A stretch of DNA of 64,000 nt from RYN-230 sp963768945 (GCA_963768945.1 CAVYJW010000006.1:186001-250000), one strand, 5' to 3'; shown: positions 49,598-59,268, numbered from the stretch's first letter. Notes: generated from the sequence alone by a model not told the origin. Translations and numbers: made by a program.

Positions 49598-51453
49598 GAG
49601 GAACCCAGGTTCTGCTGCGCCGCGCTGGACAGCTCACCCGCGAACGACGCCTGAGTGCTGGCCGTGCCCGGGCCGGGATCGAAGTTCAGCTCGGTGCGGG
49701 TCCAGCCGGACCTGTCGATGACGTAGGCGATGTCGCTGTGCCCGATCATGCCGCCCGCGGGGAGGACCTGGGCCGCGATCCCGTACTGCCGCCAGACCTT
49801 CTGAAGCTGGGCGACGCTGCCGGTCAGGTACTGCCAATTCGGCAGGGAGTCCATGTGCTCCTGGCGGTCGAAGGCCTGGGTGTACGCGGGCTGGGTGTAG
49901 AGGGGGTTGGTGACCACCGCAACCAGTTCCACCTGCCGGGACTGCCCGGCGAGCAACTGGTCCGCCTGCCGGAACTCCTGGGCGATCAGCGGGCAGTCCG
50001 ACGTGCACACCGGGTCGAGGAAGGTCAGCAGGACCACCTTCCCGCGCAGGCTGGCCAGGCTGACCGCGCGGCCGTGCTGGTTGGTCAGCGTGAACGCCGG
50101 GGCCCTGAAGTTCAGCGGGGCGCTCGACCCGTCCAGGGCCTGGGCGAGGATCGGCGAGGCACTCGCGGTGGCCGACGCGGCCGCCAGCGGGATGACCCCG
50201 ATGATGGCCACCCCCAGGGCGCCGACGGCCCCCAGGGTCCGCGGGCTGGCGTTCCCGATGACAGTGGCCAGGCGGCGCGGCCGGATCCGGTCCCGCCAGC
50301 CGCGGGCCGGCGGCGTGACCGGGTCGCCCGGGGCGGCCGGGGCCGCTGCCGTCGCGGTGGCCGGCGCGGGCGCGTAGGCGAAGGCCAGGTAGCCGCCGAC
50401 GACCACCAGGGCGAACGGGATCATGCTGTTGGGGTCCGTGCCGAGTCCGCCGAAGACGCCCAGGTCCTGGACCAGAACCCAGACCACGGCGCAGAGCACC
50501 AGCAGGAGTCCGACCGCAGGCCGCAGCACCGCACGCTGCCCGCTCGCCAGGGCAAGGCCGGTGGCAGCCAGCACGGCCACCACGACGAGGTTGACCGCGA
50601 ACCCATGCGCGGCCGCGAAGGTCCCGAACGCCTGCACCCAGGACGACAGGAACCCGGGCTGGGAGGTCTGCGCCATGCCCTGCACCATGCCGGCCAGGAC
50701 GCCGGGTTGCCTGCCCACGCTGCCCTGCCAGAACCCGCGTCCCGGCCAGGCCTGGAGCAGCGCCATGCCGGCCAGGAACAAGCCCGTGACGGCCAGCACG
50801 GCCCGGCCGAGCCGCTGGCCGACCCAGGCCCGGTCGGGCAGCGCGACGAGCCCGCCGGCCACGGCGTACAGGAGGGCCGCCCCCGGGGCGCCGAACAGCC
50901 AGCTCAGGCCGGGAGCGAAGATGCCGCCGAACGCCTCGCCGAAGATCCACACCACCAGGCCCCAGCCCACGCTGGCCAGTCCGCCAAGCCTGGACCAGGG
51001 GCCGCGGGCGGCGGTGAGCAGCCAGATACCGATCCCGATCTGGATCCAGACCGCCGCGGCGGCCGCGCTGACCGGGTGGTAGGTCCACCCCTTGGCCGCG
51101 AAGTCCACCAGGCTGCGGACCCAGCCGGGTGATCCGTCAGCCGACGGCTGCGTCACGTTGCTGGCCAGGCCCAGCGGCATGGCGGGCTGCGCCTGGAGCA
51201 GGCCGTCCAGGATCCATAGCACGCCGAACCCGATCCGGAGGATCTGCCGGGCCCGCGGCTCGGCCGCGAGGTCCCCGGCCGCGGGCCGGAACGAGGTCCG
51301 TGATCCGGGCACCCACTCACGGACGCTGACCCAGAGCATCGCGAGGAGGAAGAAGATGAGGAGCGCGATGATCCCCTGGTGGATGAGCGCGGACTGGAAG
51401 GCCGCGACCACCGTGGGATTGTTCAGCTCGAGGGTCGAGCCCATCCCGGACAT
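49594..51453 (-). CDS. multi-TM membrane protein fused to SCO1/SenC copper chaperone domain
   Basis: A 619-aa fusion. Residues about 1-380 have roughly nine membrane helices and resemble DoxX-like or uncharacterised membrane modules (GFGVLWILDGLLQAQPAMPLGL). After another helix (AVGALGVAIIGVIPLAA), residues about 440-619 form a thioredoxin-fold SCO1 domain: FTLTNQHGRAVSLASLRGKVVLLTFLDPVC with CTSDC (CxxxC, Cys about 481 and 485) and the copper-binding His in GGMIGHSDIAYVID near 570. SCO1 proteins deliver copper to the CuA site of cytochrome oxidase. Single-gene fusion of this type is unusual. First gene of the ctaG operon. Confidence 0.83.
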   Translation of the reverse strand: MSGMGSTLELNNPTVVAAFQSALIHQGIIALLIFFLLAMLWVSVREWVPGSRTSFRPAAGDLAAEPRARQILRIGFGVLWILDGLLQAQPAMPLGLASNVTQPSADGSPGWVRSLVDFAAKGWTYHPVSAAAAAVWIQIGIGIWLLTAARGPWSRLGGLASVGWGLVVWIFGEAFGGIFAPGLSWLFGAPGAALLYAVAGGLVALPDRAWVGQRLGRAVLAVTGLFLAGMALLQAWPGRGFWQGSVGRQPGVLAGMVQGMAQTSQPGFLSSWVQAFGTFAAAHGFAVNLVVVAVLAATGLALASGQRAVLRPAVGLLLVLCAVVWVLVQDLGVFGGLGTDPNSMIPFALVVVGGYLAFAYAPAPATATAAAPAAPGDPVTPPARGWRDRIRPRRLATVIGNASPRTLGAVGALGVAIIGVIPLAAASATASASPILAQALDGSSAPLNFRAPAFTLTNQHGRAVSLASLRGKVVLLTFLDPVCTSDCPLIAQEFRQADQLLAGQSRQVELVAVVTNPLYTQPAYTQAFDRQEHMDSLPNWQYLTGSVAQLQKVWRQYGIAAQVLPAGGMIGHSDIAYVIDRSGWTRTELNFDPGPGTASTQASFAGELSSAAQQNLGSS

Positions 51454-51833
51454 GACACGTGACTCCCTTATTCACCCCAGTTGGCTCTGCCTGCCACTCC
51501 CGGTCCCAGAGGGGTGACACAACCGCCGCAGCGGCGGAATTACGCTGACGTGATCCTACGCCGCCGCTGGCCCCGGCGGTCACGGTATCGTCCCCGGCCA
51601 GGGCCGCCGCGCTGGACCCGCCCGCGCCCGCCAGTCCCCGGGCCCGCCCCCGCCCGTTCCTCAGGCACGTCCGCCTGTCTCCCGGGCCGGCTCCTGACAC
51701 GCTGAGTAACCGCACACGGCAACCCGTCAGCATCTTCACTGGTGCCGCCTATGGCTCTCGGGGCCAGTCACCCGCACAATGAAGTGAAGGGACCTAGTGA
51801 TCAGAGTGACGCGTGCGCCCAGGTGGAGACTAG
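51454..51833. other. divergent intergenic region, no gene seen
   Basis: About 380 bp between the SCO1 operon and the protease gene. A small hairpin CCGCCG-CAG-CGGCGG lies at 51523-51537. The right end must hold the protease promoter. Short frames on both strands are GC-driven and unconvincing. Confidence 0.45.
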
Positions 51834-52712
51834 ATGCGGGGAAAAATACGGCGGTACGCCGCAAAAGCCCGGCCGCCCGGCCGGGGTTTGCTGGCCAGGC
51901 CAGCCACATTGGGCGCGGGGCTGGCCGCTGCGGTCACCCTAGGTATCATGGCGACGTCACCGAGCGCGCACGGAGCGGAGCGGCTGGCAGGCCGGCTCGC
52001 CGCGGCGGTCAAGGCGCTCCCCCGCGGGGCGCGGACTGTGCCTCCCGCCCTGGTGCACGGCCGGTTCTATAACGGCACCCCCGCGGTGGGGGCCCTGTTC
52101 ACCGTCAGTGACGGCCAGCTTGGCCAGCACTTCTGCTCCGCAAGCGTGGTAGCCAGCCGGGTCAAGGACCTGGTGATCACCGCGGCACACTGCCTGAACG
52201 GCGCGCAGCCGGGTCAGGTGGCCTTCGTCCCGGAGTATCACCGGCACACCGAACCGTACGGCAGCTGGACGGTCACCCGGGTGTTTGTGGACGCCGCCTG
52301 GGCGTCCTCCGAGAACCCCAATGACGACGTGGCCTTCCTCGTCGTCAGCCAGCCGGGGAACTCCACCCCGATCCAGGAGCTGACCGGCGGGGAGCAGCTG
52401 GCCACCGGCTGGAAGGCGGCGCAGCGGGTCCAGGTCATCGGCTACCCGAACGGCAGGCAGCGGCCGATCACCTGCACCGCCGAGACCCGGGCGTTCGGCC
52501 CGCGGCAGCTGGAGTTCGACTGCGGCGGGTACACCAACGGCACCAGCGGCGCTCCCTTCCTCGCCTACGTGCATCCGGCCACCGGCCTGGGCGCCGTGAC
52601 CGGCGTTATCGGCGGCTATGAGCAGGGCGGGGACACGCCGTCGGTGTCCTACTCCATCCGGTTCGGCCAGACGGTGCAGAACCTCTACAACGAGGCGGTC
52701 AGCAAGAACTGA
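51834..52712 (+). CDS. secreted trypsin-like serine protease
   Basis: A 292-aa exported protein. The N-terminus is Arg/Lys-rich then hydrophobic (LGAGLAAAVTLGIMATSPSAHG), a signal peptide of the long, possibly Tat-like, kind but without twin Arg-Phe. Catalytic residues of the chymotrypsin fold are all present: ITAAHCL (His about 118), NPNDDVAFLVV (Asp about 163) and GTSGAPF (Ser about 236). Disulfide Cys pairs occur near His and Ser (HFCSASV/AAHC; ITCTAET/FDCGG). It is probably an extracellular protease; substrate unknown. Confidence 0.87.
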   Translation: MRGKIRRYAAKARPPGRGLLARPATLGAGLAAAVTLGIMATSPSAHGAERLAGRLAAAVKALPRGARTVPPALVHGRFYNGTPAVGALFTVSDGQLGQHFCSASVVASRVKDLVITAAHCLNGAQPGQVAFVPEYHRHTEPYGSWTVTRVFVDAAWASSENPNDDVAFLVVSQPGNSTPIQELTGGEQLATGWKAAQRVQVIGYPNGRQRPITCTAETRAFGPRQLEFDCGGYTNGTSGAPFLAYVHPATGLGAVTGVIGGYEQGGDTPSVSYSIRFGQTVQNLYNEAVSKN

Positions 52713-52720
52713 CCGCCAGC

Positions 52721-53677
<957 letters not shown>

Positions 53678-53992
53678 GACCCTGCCTTCATGATCGCGAC
53701 GCGTTCTGGCCAGCGCCCAGGCTACCGGCCGGCCGACGGCAGCGGCCGCCGGCACCACACGCACCAGGACGCCCGCACCAGGACGCATGGAACAGGACGC
53801 CACCAGCGGGGCGCCGTGGGGGATGCCAGGCAATGGCTCAGGCGATACAGTGGCCGGGTCAGCGAAAAAGGCGACTTCCCCGCGCATTTCCCCCCCGCAT
53901 AGAGGCGAGGCACGTTGCGGTAATGCCGAAGCCCACCCGGCCGGCTCGGGTGCATGCTGTCCGGCGGCCGTTACCGGAGAGGAAGTGGGTCG
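53678..53992. other. divergent promoter region of the aldo/keto reductase and XRE genes
   Basis: About 315 bp. TACAGT near 53846 is a possible -10 for the plus strand, and an AGAGGAAG Shine-Dalgarno sequence precedes ATG 53993. No gene is apparent in either direction. Confidence 0.4.
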
Positions 53993-54856
53993 ATGGCAGA
54001 TGCGGTCGGCGGCCCGACAGTTCTGCGCCTGCTGCTCGGGGCTCAGCTGCGCCGTCTGCGCGAGTCGCGGGGAATCAGCGCCCAGGAAGCCGCGCGGGCC
54101 ATCCGGGGCTCGGAGTCCAAGATCAGCCGCATGGAGCTCGGCCGGAATGCGGTTCGCGAGATAGACATAGCCGACCTGCTCACCTTGTACGGGATTACCG
54201 ACAAAGCCGAGCGGGAGCAGATGCTGCTGCTGGCCAGCCGGGCGAACCAGCCAGGCTGGTGGCATCGCTACCACGACGTCCTGCCCGGGTGGTTCCAGGC
54301 CTACATCGGGCTGGAGGAATCGGCCCAGTCGATCCGCACCTACGACGCCCAGTTCATGCCCGCCCTGCTGCAGACCGAGGACTACGCCGCCGCGGTCCTG
54401 GCCCTCGGTGACTACTCGCTCGACGAGGCGGAACGCCTCATCGTGCTGCTCAAGGAACGCCAGCGCCGCTTCGCGGTCGGCGGCACCCGTCTCTGGGCGA
54501 TCATCGACGAGGTGGTGCTGCGCCGCCCTCTCGGCGGCTGGGGGGTCCTCCGCGCCCAGCTGGAATGCTTGCGCGACGCCTGCCGCCAGCCGTCCCTCAC
54601 CCTGCAGGTGACCCCGTTCCCCGAGCTCAGCTACGCAGCCCCCGGCTCGTTCAGCATCCTCCGCTTCGCCGACGCCGACATGCCCGACATGGTGTACGCG
54701 GAGCAGCTGACCAGCGCCACCTACATCGACAAACGGGCCGAGGTGGAGCGCTACCTGCTGGCCATGGAGCGGCTCAGCGTCGTGAGCGCGTCCCCGGCCG
54801 AGTCCCTCGACCTCATCACCAGCATCCTGACCGACTTGGACCAGGCAACGTCATAG
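53993..54856 (+). CDS. XRE family regulator with DUF5753 domain
   Basis: A 287-aa protein. Residues about 8-65 are a Cro/C1 helix-turn-helix (LGAQLRRLRESRGISAQEAARAIRGSESKISRME). The C-terminal DUF5753 domain has YIGLEESAQSIRTYDAQFMPALLQTEDYA and LKERQRRF...LWAIIDEVVLRRPLGG. In actinomycetes these proteins often partner with a small DUF397 protein, and some control sporulation or antibiotic production. ATG 53993 has a good ribosome binding site. A strong hairpin follows its stop. Confidence 0.9.
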   Translation: MADAVGGPTVLRLLLGAQLRRLRESRGISAQEAARAIRGSESKISRMELGRNAVREIDIADLLTLYGITDKAEREQMLLLASRANQPGWWHRYHDVLPGWFQAYIGLEESAQSIRTYDAQFMPALLQTEDYAAAVLALGDYSLDEAERLIVLLKERQRRFAVGGTRLWAIIDEVVLRRPLGGWGVLRAQLECLRDACRQPSLTLQVTPFPELSYAAPGSFSILRFADADMPDMVYAEQLTSATYIDKRAEVERYLLAMERLSVVSASPAESLDLITSILTDLDQATS

Positions 54857-54858
54857 GC

Positions 54859-54915
54859 GGCGGATGCGGTCCTTCCTCCGGTGCTTATGCCGCCGGAGGA
54901 AGGACCACATCCGCC
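54859..54915. terminator. bidirectional hairpin terminator
   Basis: A 23-bp stem with one mismatch (left arm 54859-54881, right arm 54893-54915) and an 11-base loop lies between the XRE gene stop (54856) and the DUF397 gene stop (54948) on the other strand. Position between convergent genes and stem length strongly suggest a shared terminator; there is no T-run. Confidence 0.8.
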
Positions 54916-54947
54916 CACGCGAGCTGGCCCGGCCGGACGCCGGGAGG

Positions 54948-55157
54948 CTAGCGAACGGGCATGTCGAACTCGCCGTTCCGCACGCCGGCCAGGAACGCCG
55001 TCCACTCACGGCGGTTGAACACGTGCGGTGCCTTGCTCACGTCCTTGGAATCGCGCAGCGCCACCAGGCCATTAGGCAGGTGCGCCACTTCCACGCAGCC
55101 CGTGACGCTCGAGGCGCTGCTCTTGAACCAGCGGGCATTGGTGAAATCCGGAGTCAT
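54948..55157 (-). CDS. DUF397 domain protein
   Basis: A 69-aa protein: DFTNARWFKSSASSVTGCVEVAHLPNGLVALRDSKD and HVFNRREWTAFLAGVRNGEFD, the complete DUF397 pattern (W.KSS.S...CVEVA...V.VRDSKD...F....W..F). ATG 55157 follows AGAAGGGATAGTGGGG; a longer frame upstream is the overlapping end of the XRE gene. DUF397 proteins usually lie beside a DUF5753 regulator and some act as its partner. Here the partner gene is 37 bp upstream. Confidence 0.92.
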   Translation of the reverse strand: MTPDFTNARWFKSSASSVTGCVEVAHLPNGLVALRDSKDVSKAPHVFNRREWTAFLAGVRNGEFDMPVR

Positions 55158-55194
55158 CCCCACTATCCCTTCTAGGAGGTTAGGAGCATTCGTC

Positions 55195-56055
55195 TCAGCT
55201 GACGTCGCCAGCCAATCGCTCGATGAATGTAACTGTGTCGGCTGGTGACAACGCCGCTGCCCGGAGCAGATCGAAAACGTCCGCGCAGGAGCGAACCTCG
55301 GCGTCTCTTTCCAGATAAGCGTGGCCGGCGACGCCCTCGGTGTAGACCACGTCCTGATCACCGCGCTCGGGGAACTCAAGGATGCAGAACGGCCCGTTCA
55401 GGGCCGGGTGCACGCCGCTGGACAGCGGCAGCACCTGCAACGTCACGTTCGGCAGCTGGCCCGCCTCGAGGAGCCGGGCCAGCTGCTCGCGCATGACCTC
55501 CGGGCCGCCGATCATCCTGGAGATGACCGGCTCGTTGAGGATGCACCACAGCTTCAGCGGGTCCGTTCCGGCGAGCACCCGCTGGCGGCCCATCCGCAGC
55601 TCCACGGCACGGTCGATCTGCCGGGTGTCCTGCCAGCGGCGGACGGAGGTCATGACCGTGCGGGCGTAACCTTCGGTCTGCAGCAGGCCGTGGACCACCT
55701 GGTCCTCGAAGACCCGCAGCGCGGATGCCTCGGCCTCCAGGCCGACGTAGACATCGAACCCGGTCGGGAGCACGTCGTCGTAGACGGCCCACCAGCCCTT
55801 GCGGTGGCCTTCCCGGGCCATCTCGACGAGCACCTGGCGCTGGCCAGCGTCGTCCACGCCGTACATCTCGAACATCGTCATCAGGTAGGCGGTCCGGGTG
55901 GGCGCCTTCCCGGTCTCGATGCGGGACAGCGTGGACGCGGCCAGGCCCAGCCGGTCCGCAGCCTCTTCGAGCTTGAACGAGTGCGCTTCGCGCAGACGCC
56001 TTAACTCGGAACCGAGCCGCCGCCGCCGCACCGTCGGACCGATCGACACGGGCAT
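55195..56055 (-). CDS. XRE family regulator with DUF5753 domain, DUF397 partner
   Basis: A 286-aa protein. HTH at about residues 12-68 (LGSELRRLREAHSFKLEEAADRLGLAASTLSRIETGKA), followed by DUF5753 (YVGLEAEASALRVFEDQVVHGLLQTEGYARTV; LRMGRQRVL...LWCILNEPVISR). Its gene is followed by the DUF397 gene, and the two form a typical toxin-antitoxin-like or developmental pair (literature view varies). Divergent from the RsbW-like ATPase gene. Confidence 0.92.
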   Translation of the reverse strand: MPVSIGPTVRRRRLGSELRRLREAHSFKLEEAADRLGLAASTLSRIETGKAPTRTAYLMTMFEMYGVDDAGQRQVLVEMAREGHRKGWWAVYDDVLPTGFDVYVGLEAEASALRVFEDQVVHGLLQTEGYARTVMTSVRRWQDTRQIDRAVELRMGRQRVLAGTDPLKLWCILNEPVISRMIGGPEVMREQLARLLEAGQLPNVTLQVLPLSSGVHPALNGPFCILEFPERGDQDVVYTEGVAGHAYLERDAEVRSCADVFDLLRAAALSPADTVTFIERLAGDVS

Positions 56056-56364
56056 CTCGCCTCCTCGAAGGCAGGTCCGGCAGAAACCCCGTCCCAGGTC
56101 GAGGGGCAGGGTTCACAGGAGCTCTTACGGTACATCAAGTAACGATACCGGACTTGCGAAAGGGATGAGATCTCATCTGAAATTTCGTCTGCGATATTTG
56201 TGCTACGCACTTGCGTGAGATGCACGCCCACCCCCATCATAGATCTGACACGCCGTATCTGACCGGCTACCGTCGCGGACCCAAGCGGCGGGGCGCCACG
56301 CTTGTGGCGGCCCGCTGGCGGTGTCAAGGGGGGGACGCGCGGACCGGGAAGGAGCGCACCAAGG
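56056..56364. promoter_or_regulatory. divergent promoter region with a 14-bp palindrome
   Basis: About 309 bp between the XRE and ATPase genes. GATGAGATCTCATC (56164-56177) is a perfect palindrome inside an AT-rich stretch (56120-56220) that must hold at least the XRE promoter. It is a reasonable autoregulatory site for the XRE protein (inference). Confidence 0.5.
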
Positions 56365-56853
56365 ATGGGAGCAACCACATCCGCGGCGGCCGGGGCGACA
56401 CGCGCCGGCGGCCCGCGGACAGTAGCCACAGACATGCCGCGGGCAACTGCCGCGGCGGGCGGCGCCGCTCCGGTCATCGCGGGCAGCCTGACCATCGCAG
56501 GCCGGACGAGGAGCGTCGCGGAGGCGCGGGCCTTCGTGGCCAGGACCCTCGGCGCGGCACATCCTTGCACCGACGAGGCCGTTTTACTGTGCTCTGAGCT
56601 CGTCACCAACGCCGTGCTGCACAGCGAGTCGGGCCGGCCCGGCGGGAGCGTCACCGTGGTCGTGCTCCGCCTCCCCGGCGCGGTCCGGGTGGAGGTCGTG
56701 GACAACGGCAGCGCGCGCAGCACCCCGGTGGTCAAGGCCGAGGTGTACGAACCCCACGGGCACGGCCTGTTCCTGGTCGACCAGCTCGCCGAGAACTGGG
56801 GCTATACCCGCGACGAAGTCGGCACCACAGTCTGGTTCCGCCTCATCTGCTGA
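56365..56853 (+). CDS. RsbW-like ATP-binding protein (HATPase_c)
   Basis: A 162-aa anti-sigma-factor-type ATPase fold. The N-terminal ~50 residues are low complexity. The HATPase part has VLLCSELVTNAVLHSESG (N-box, with Asn for Mg), VRVEVVDNGSA (G1) and YEPHGHGLFLVDQLAENWGY (G2, with GHGL), ending VWFRLI. Actinomycetes have many such proteins, often beside XRE/DUF397 genes as here. It could phosphorylate an antagonist or bind a sigma factor. ATG 56365 follows AAGGAG. Confidence 0.88.
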   Translation: MGATTSAAAGATRAGGPRTVATDMPRATAAAGGAAPVIAGSLTIAGRTRSVAEARAFVARTLGAAHPCTDEAVLLCSELVTNAVLHSESGRPGGSVTVVVLRLPGAVRVEVVDNGSARSTPVVKAEVYEPHGHGLFLVDQLAENWGYTRDEVGTTVWFRLIC

Positions 56854-56883
56854 TACCCGGCGCGAACCGCGGGCCACGAGACA

Positions 56884-56937
56884 CCGGCCGCCCTCCCCGA
56901 ACGCACTCAGCGCGGCCCCCGGGGGGAGGGCGGCCGG
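56884..56937. terminator. hairpin terminator between the ATPase gene and der
   Basis: A perfect 15-bp stem: CCGGCCGCCCTCCCC at 56884-56898 pairs with 56923-56937, with a 24-base loop. It stands between the convergent ends of the RsbW-like gene (56853) and der (56995) and probably serves both. Confidence 0.65.
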
Positions 56938-56994
56938 TTCAGCCTTCCCGGGGATGAGTACGGCCGGTTCTGTCTTCCCGGAAGGGCGGCCGGC

Positions 56995-58578
56995 TCAGTC
57001 TTCGCGCCGCGCCCGCGCCCGCGCCTCGCGTCGCGGGGGCCCGCCGCCCCGGCCCCCACTGGAACGCCGTTCCCGCAGCCGCAGTGACAGGCGGATCGGG
57101 CTCCCCTCGAAGCCGAACTCCTCTCGCAGCCGCCGCTCAAGGAAGCGGCGGTAGCCCGCCTCAAGGAAACCCGTCGTGAACAGCACGAAGTGCGGGGGCC
57201 TGATGCCCGCCTGGGTCGCGAACATGATCCGCGGCTGCCTGCCGCCGCGGGACGGCGGCGGGGTGGCCGCCGTGACCTCGTTCACCCAGGCATTCAGCCG
57301 CCCGGTGGGCACCCGGGTCTCCCAGCTCTCCAGGGCCTGCTCGATGGCGGGCACCAGCCGGTCCACATGCCGTCCGGTCACCGCGGAGATGTTCACCCGC
57401 GGCGCCCAGCGCGCGGTGTGCAGCTGCCGGTCGATCTCCCGGTCGAGCTGCAGCCGCCGGTCCTCATCCACCAGGTCCCACTTGTTGTAGGCGATGACCA
57501 GAGCCCGGCCGGCGTCGATCACCATCGAGATGATCCGCAGGTCCTGCTCGGTCAGCGGCTCGCTGGCGTCCACCAGGACCACGGCCACCTCGGCCCGCTC
57601 CAGCGCCCCGGCGGTGCGCAGCGCCGCGTAGAAATCTGCCCCCTGGTTCTGGTTCGCCCGCCGCCGGATGCCGGCCGTGTCCACGAACCGCCAGGTGGTG
57701 CCGCCCAGCTCGATCAGCTCGTCCACAGGGTCGCGGGTGGTGCCCGCCACCTCGTCCACGAGCACCCGGGTCTGCCCGGCCAGCTTGTTGAGCAGGCTGG
57801 ACTTGCCCACGTTGGGCCGGCCGATGAGCGCGACCCGCCGCGGGCCCCCGGACTCGCCGATCCGCTCGCTCGGGGTCTCCGGCAGCGCGGCGAGCACCGC
57901 GTCCAGCAGGTCCCCGCTCCCCCGCCCATGCAGCGCGCTGACCGGCTGAGGCTCGCCCAGGCCGAGCGACCACAGCGCCGCCGCGGCAGGTTCCGCAATG
58001 GTGTCGTCCACCTTGTTGGCCGCAACGACAACCGGTTTCCCGGCCCGTCGGAGCACGGCGGCGACGGCGTCGTCCGCGTCGGTGACCCCGACTATCGCGT
58101 CGAGCACGAACAGCACGGCGTCCGCGGCCTCCACGGCCACCCGGGCCTGCGCCGTGACCTGCTCGCCGAGCTCGCGTCGCTGCTGGCCTTCCTCAGCGCC
58201 GGGGAACGGCTCCCAGCCGCCCGTGTCCACCACCGTGAACGCGCGGCCCCGCCACGAGGCGTCGTACGTCACCCGGTCCCGGGTGACCCCGGGGACGTCC
58301 TGGACCACGGCCTGCCGGCTGCCGAGAATACGGTTGACCAGGGTGGACTTGCCCACGTTGGGCCGGCCGACCACGGCTAGCACGGGGACGCGGACACCGG
58401 GCCCGCCGTCACCGGCCTCCCCTGGGTCACCAGCGTCGGCCCAGAAGTCTTCACCGCCGTAGTCCCCTGCGCCGTAGTCCCCGCCGCCGTAGTCCCCGCC
58501 GCCGTAGTCCCCGCCGCCGTAGTCCCCGCCGTTGGAGTCCCCGCCACCGGCGGACGGGTGCTCGGTCACCGTGACCAC
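56995..58578 (-). CDS. der: ribosome biogenesis GTPase Der
   Basis: A 527-aa double-GTPase (EngA) needed for 50S subunit assembly. Two G domains: first VVGRPNVGKSTLVNRI (about 68-83), VVDTGGWE and VAANKVD; second LIGRPNVGKSSLLNKL (about 250-265), FVDTAGIRRRA and AYNKWDLVDED; then the KH-like C-terminal domain ending in Arg/Gly-rich residues. The N-terminal ~60 residues are not conserved and contain a repeated GGDYG motif from a 15-bp tandem repeat. GTG 58578 is inside the end of cmk (13-bp overlap); a later start cannot be excluded. Confidence 0.93.
   Translation of the reverse strand: MVTVTEHPSAGGGDSNGGDYGGGDYGGGDYGGGDYGAGDYGGEDFWADAGDPGEAGDGGPGVRVPVLAVVGRPNVGKSTLVNRILGSRQAVVQDVPGVTRDRVTYDASWRGRAFTVVDTGGWEPFPGAEEGQQRRELGEQVTAQARVAVEAADAVLFVLDAIVGVTDADDAVAAVLRRAGKPVVVAANKVDDTIAEPAAAALWSLGLGEPQPVSALHGRGSGDLLDAVLAALPETPSERIGESGGPRRVALIGRPNVGKSSLLNKLAGQTRVLVDEVAGTTRDPVDELIELGGTTWRFVDTAGIRRRANQNQGADFYAALRTAGALERAEVAVVLVDASEPLTEQDLRIISMVIDAGRALVIAYNKWDLVDEDRRLQLDREIDRQLHTARWAPRVNISAVTGRHVDRLVPAIEQALESWETRVPTGRLNAWVNEVTAATPPPSRGGRQPRIMFATQAGIRPPHFVLFTTGFLEAGYRRFLERRLREEFGFEGSPIRLSLRLRERRSSGGRGGGPPRREARARARRED
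58456..58530. repeat. 15-bp tandem repeat, about 5 copies, in the start of der
   Basis: The unit GCCGTAGTCCCCGCC (as read on the plus strand) is repeated with few changes and codes for GGDYG five times. In frame, so copy-number change only alters linker length. Confidence 0.8.
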
Positions 58579-59255
58579 GCCGCATCGGCCCGCTCGCGGG
58601 CCAGGCCGTCGATCACGCGGATGACCTCATCCAGGCCGAGGGCGCTGGTATCGATCTGCACGGCGTCCGGCGCCTTGGCCATCTGGGCCGCGTCGGCCTG
58701 GTCCCGGCGCTGCTGCTCGGCCTGGGTCAGCGCCACGGTGACCGCGGGGTCGGCGGCCAGGTCGGCGCTGCGCCGCTCGGCGCGGATGGTCTCGCTCGCG
58801 GTCAGGTACACCTTGACCGGGGCCTGCGGGGCGACGACGGTGCCAATGTCCCGGCCCTCCGCCACGATCCCCCCGCTGTCGGCGCAGGTCCGGGCGATGA
58901 TGGCCCGCTGGATGGCCACCAGGCGGGCGCGTACTTCGGGGACGGAGGCGACGGCGCTGACCGCGTTGGACACTTCCCGGGTCCGGATCTGGGCGGTGAC
59001 GTCGGTGCCGTCCACGCTGACGGAGGGGTGGCCGGGGTCGGTGCTCACCTCGATGACCGGCTCCTGGGCGTGGATGGCCACCGCTGCGGGGTTGCTCACC
59101 GGCACGCCGTGGGACAGCATCCACCAGGTCAGGGCGCGGTACATAGCACCGGTGTCCAGGTAGCGCAGGCCGAGGCCACGTGCGACACCGCGGGCGGCAC
59201 TGGATTTGCCGGACCCCGCGGGGCCGTCCACGGCAATGATGAGACAGTCGGTCAC
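58566..59255 (-). CDS. cmk: cytidylate kinase
   Basis: A 229-aa NMP kinase that phosphorylates CMP and dCMP. IIAVDGPAGSGKSS (P-loop, about residues 5-18), YLDTGAMYRALTW (the CMP-binding part), VSNAVSAVASVPEVRARLVAIQR, VAEGRDIGTVVAPQAPVKVYLTAS and ERRSADL are all typical. GTG 59255 is preferred to the ATG frame at 59288, because homology begins VTDCLIIAVDGP and a -10 (TAGCAT) lies 7 nt before it. In the conserved aroH-tyrA-cmk-der order; here no acyltransferase gene separates cmk from der. Confidence 0.92.
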   Translation of the reverse strand: MTDCLIIAVDGPAGSGKSSAARGVARGLGLRYLDTGAMYRALTWWMLSHGVPVSNPAAVAIHAQEPVIEVSTDPGHPSVSVDGTDVTAQIRTREVSNAVSAVASVPEVRARLVAIQRAIIARTCADSGGIVAEGRDIGTVVAPQAPVKVYLTASETIRAERRSADLAADPAVTVALTQAEQQRRDQADAAQMAKAPDAVQIDTSALGLDEVIRVIDGLARERADAAWSR

Positions 59256-59268
59256 ACGGGCGATGCTA
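59256..59268 (-). promoter_or_regulatory. -10 element for leaderless cmk, overlapping the tyrA stop
   Basis: On the minus strand TAGCAT (59268-59263) is 7 nt before GTG 59255. Its first three bases are the TAG stop codon of tyrA. This suggests that cmk-der can be transcribed from an internal promoter in the operon. Confidence 0.45.
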
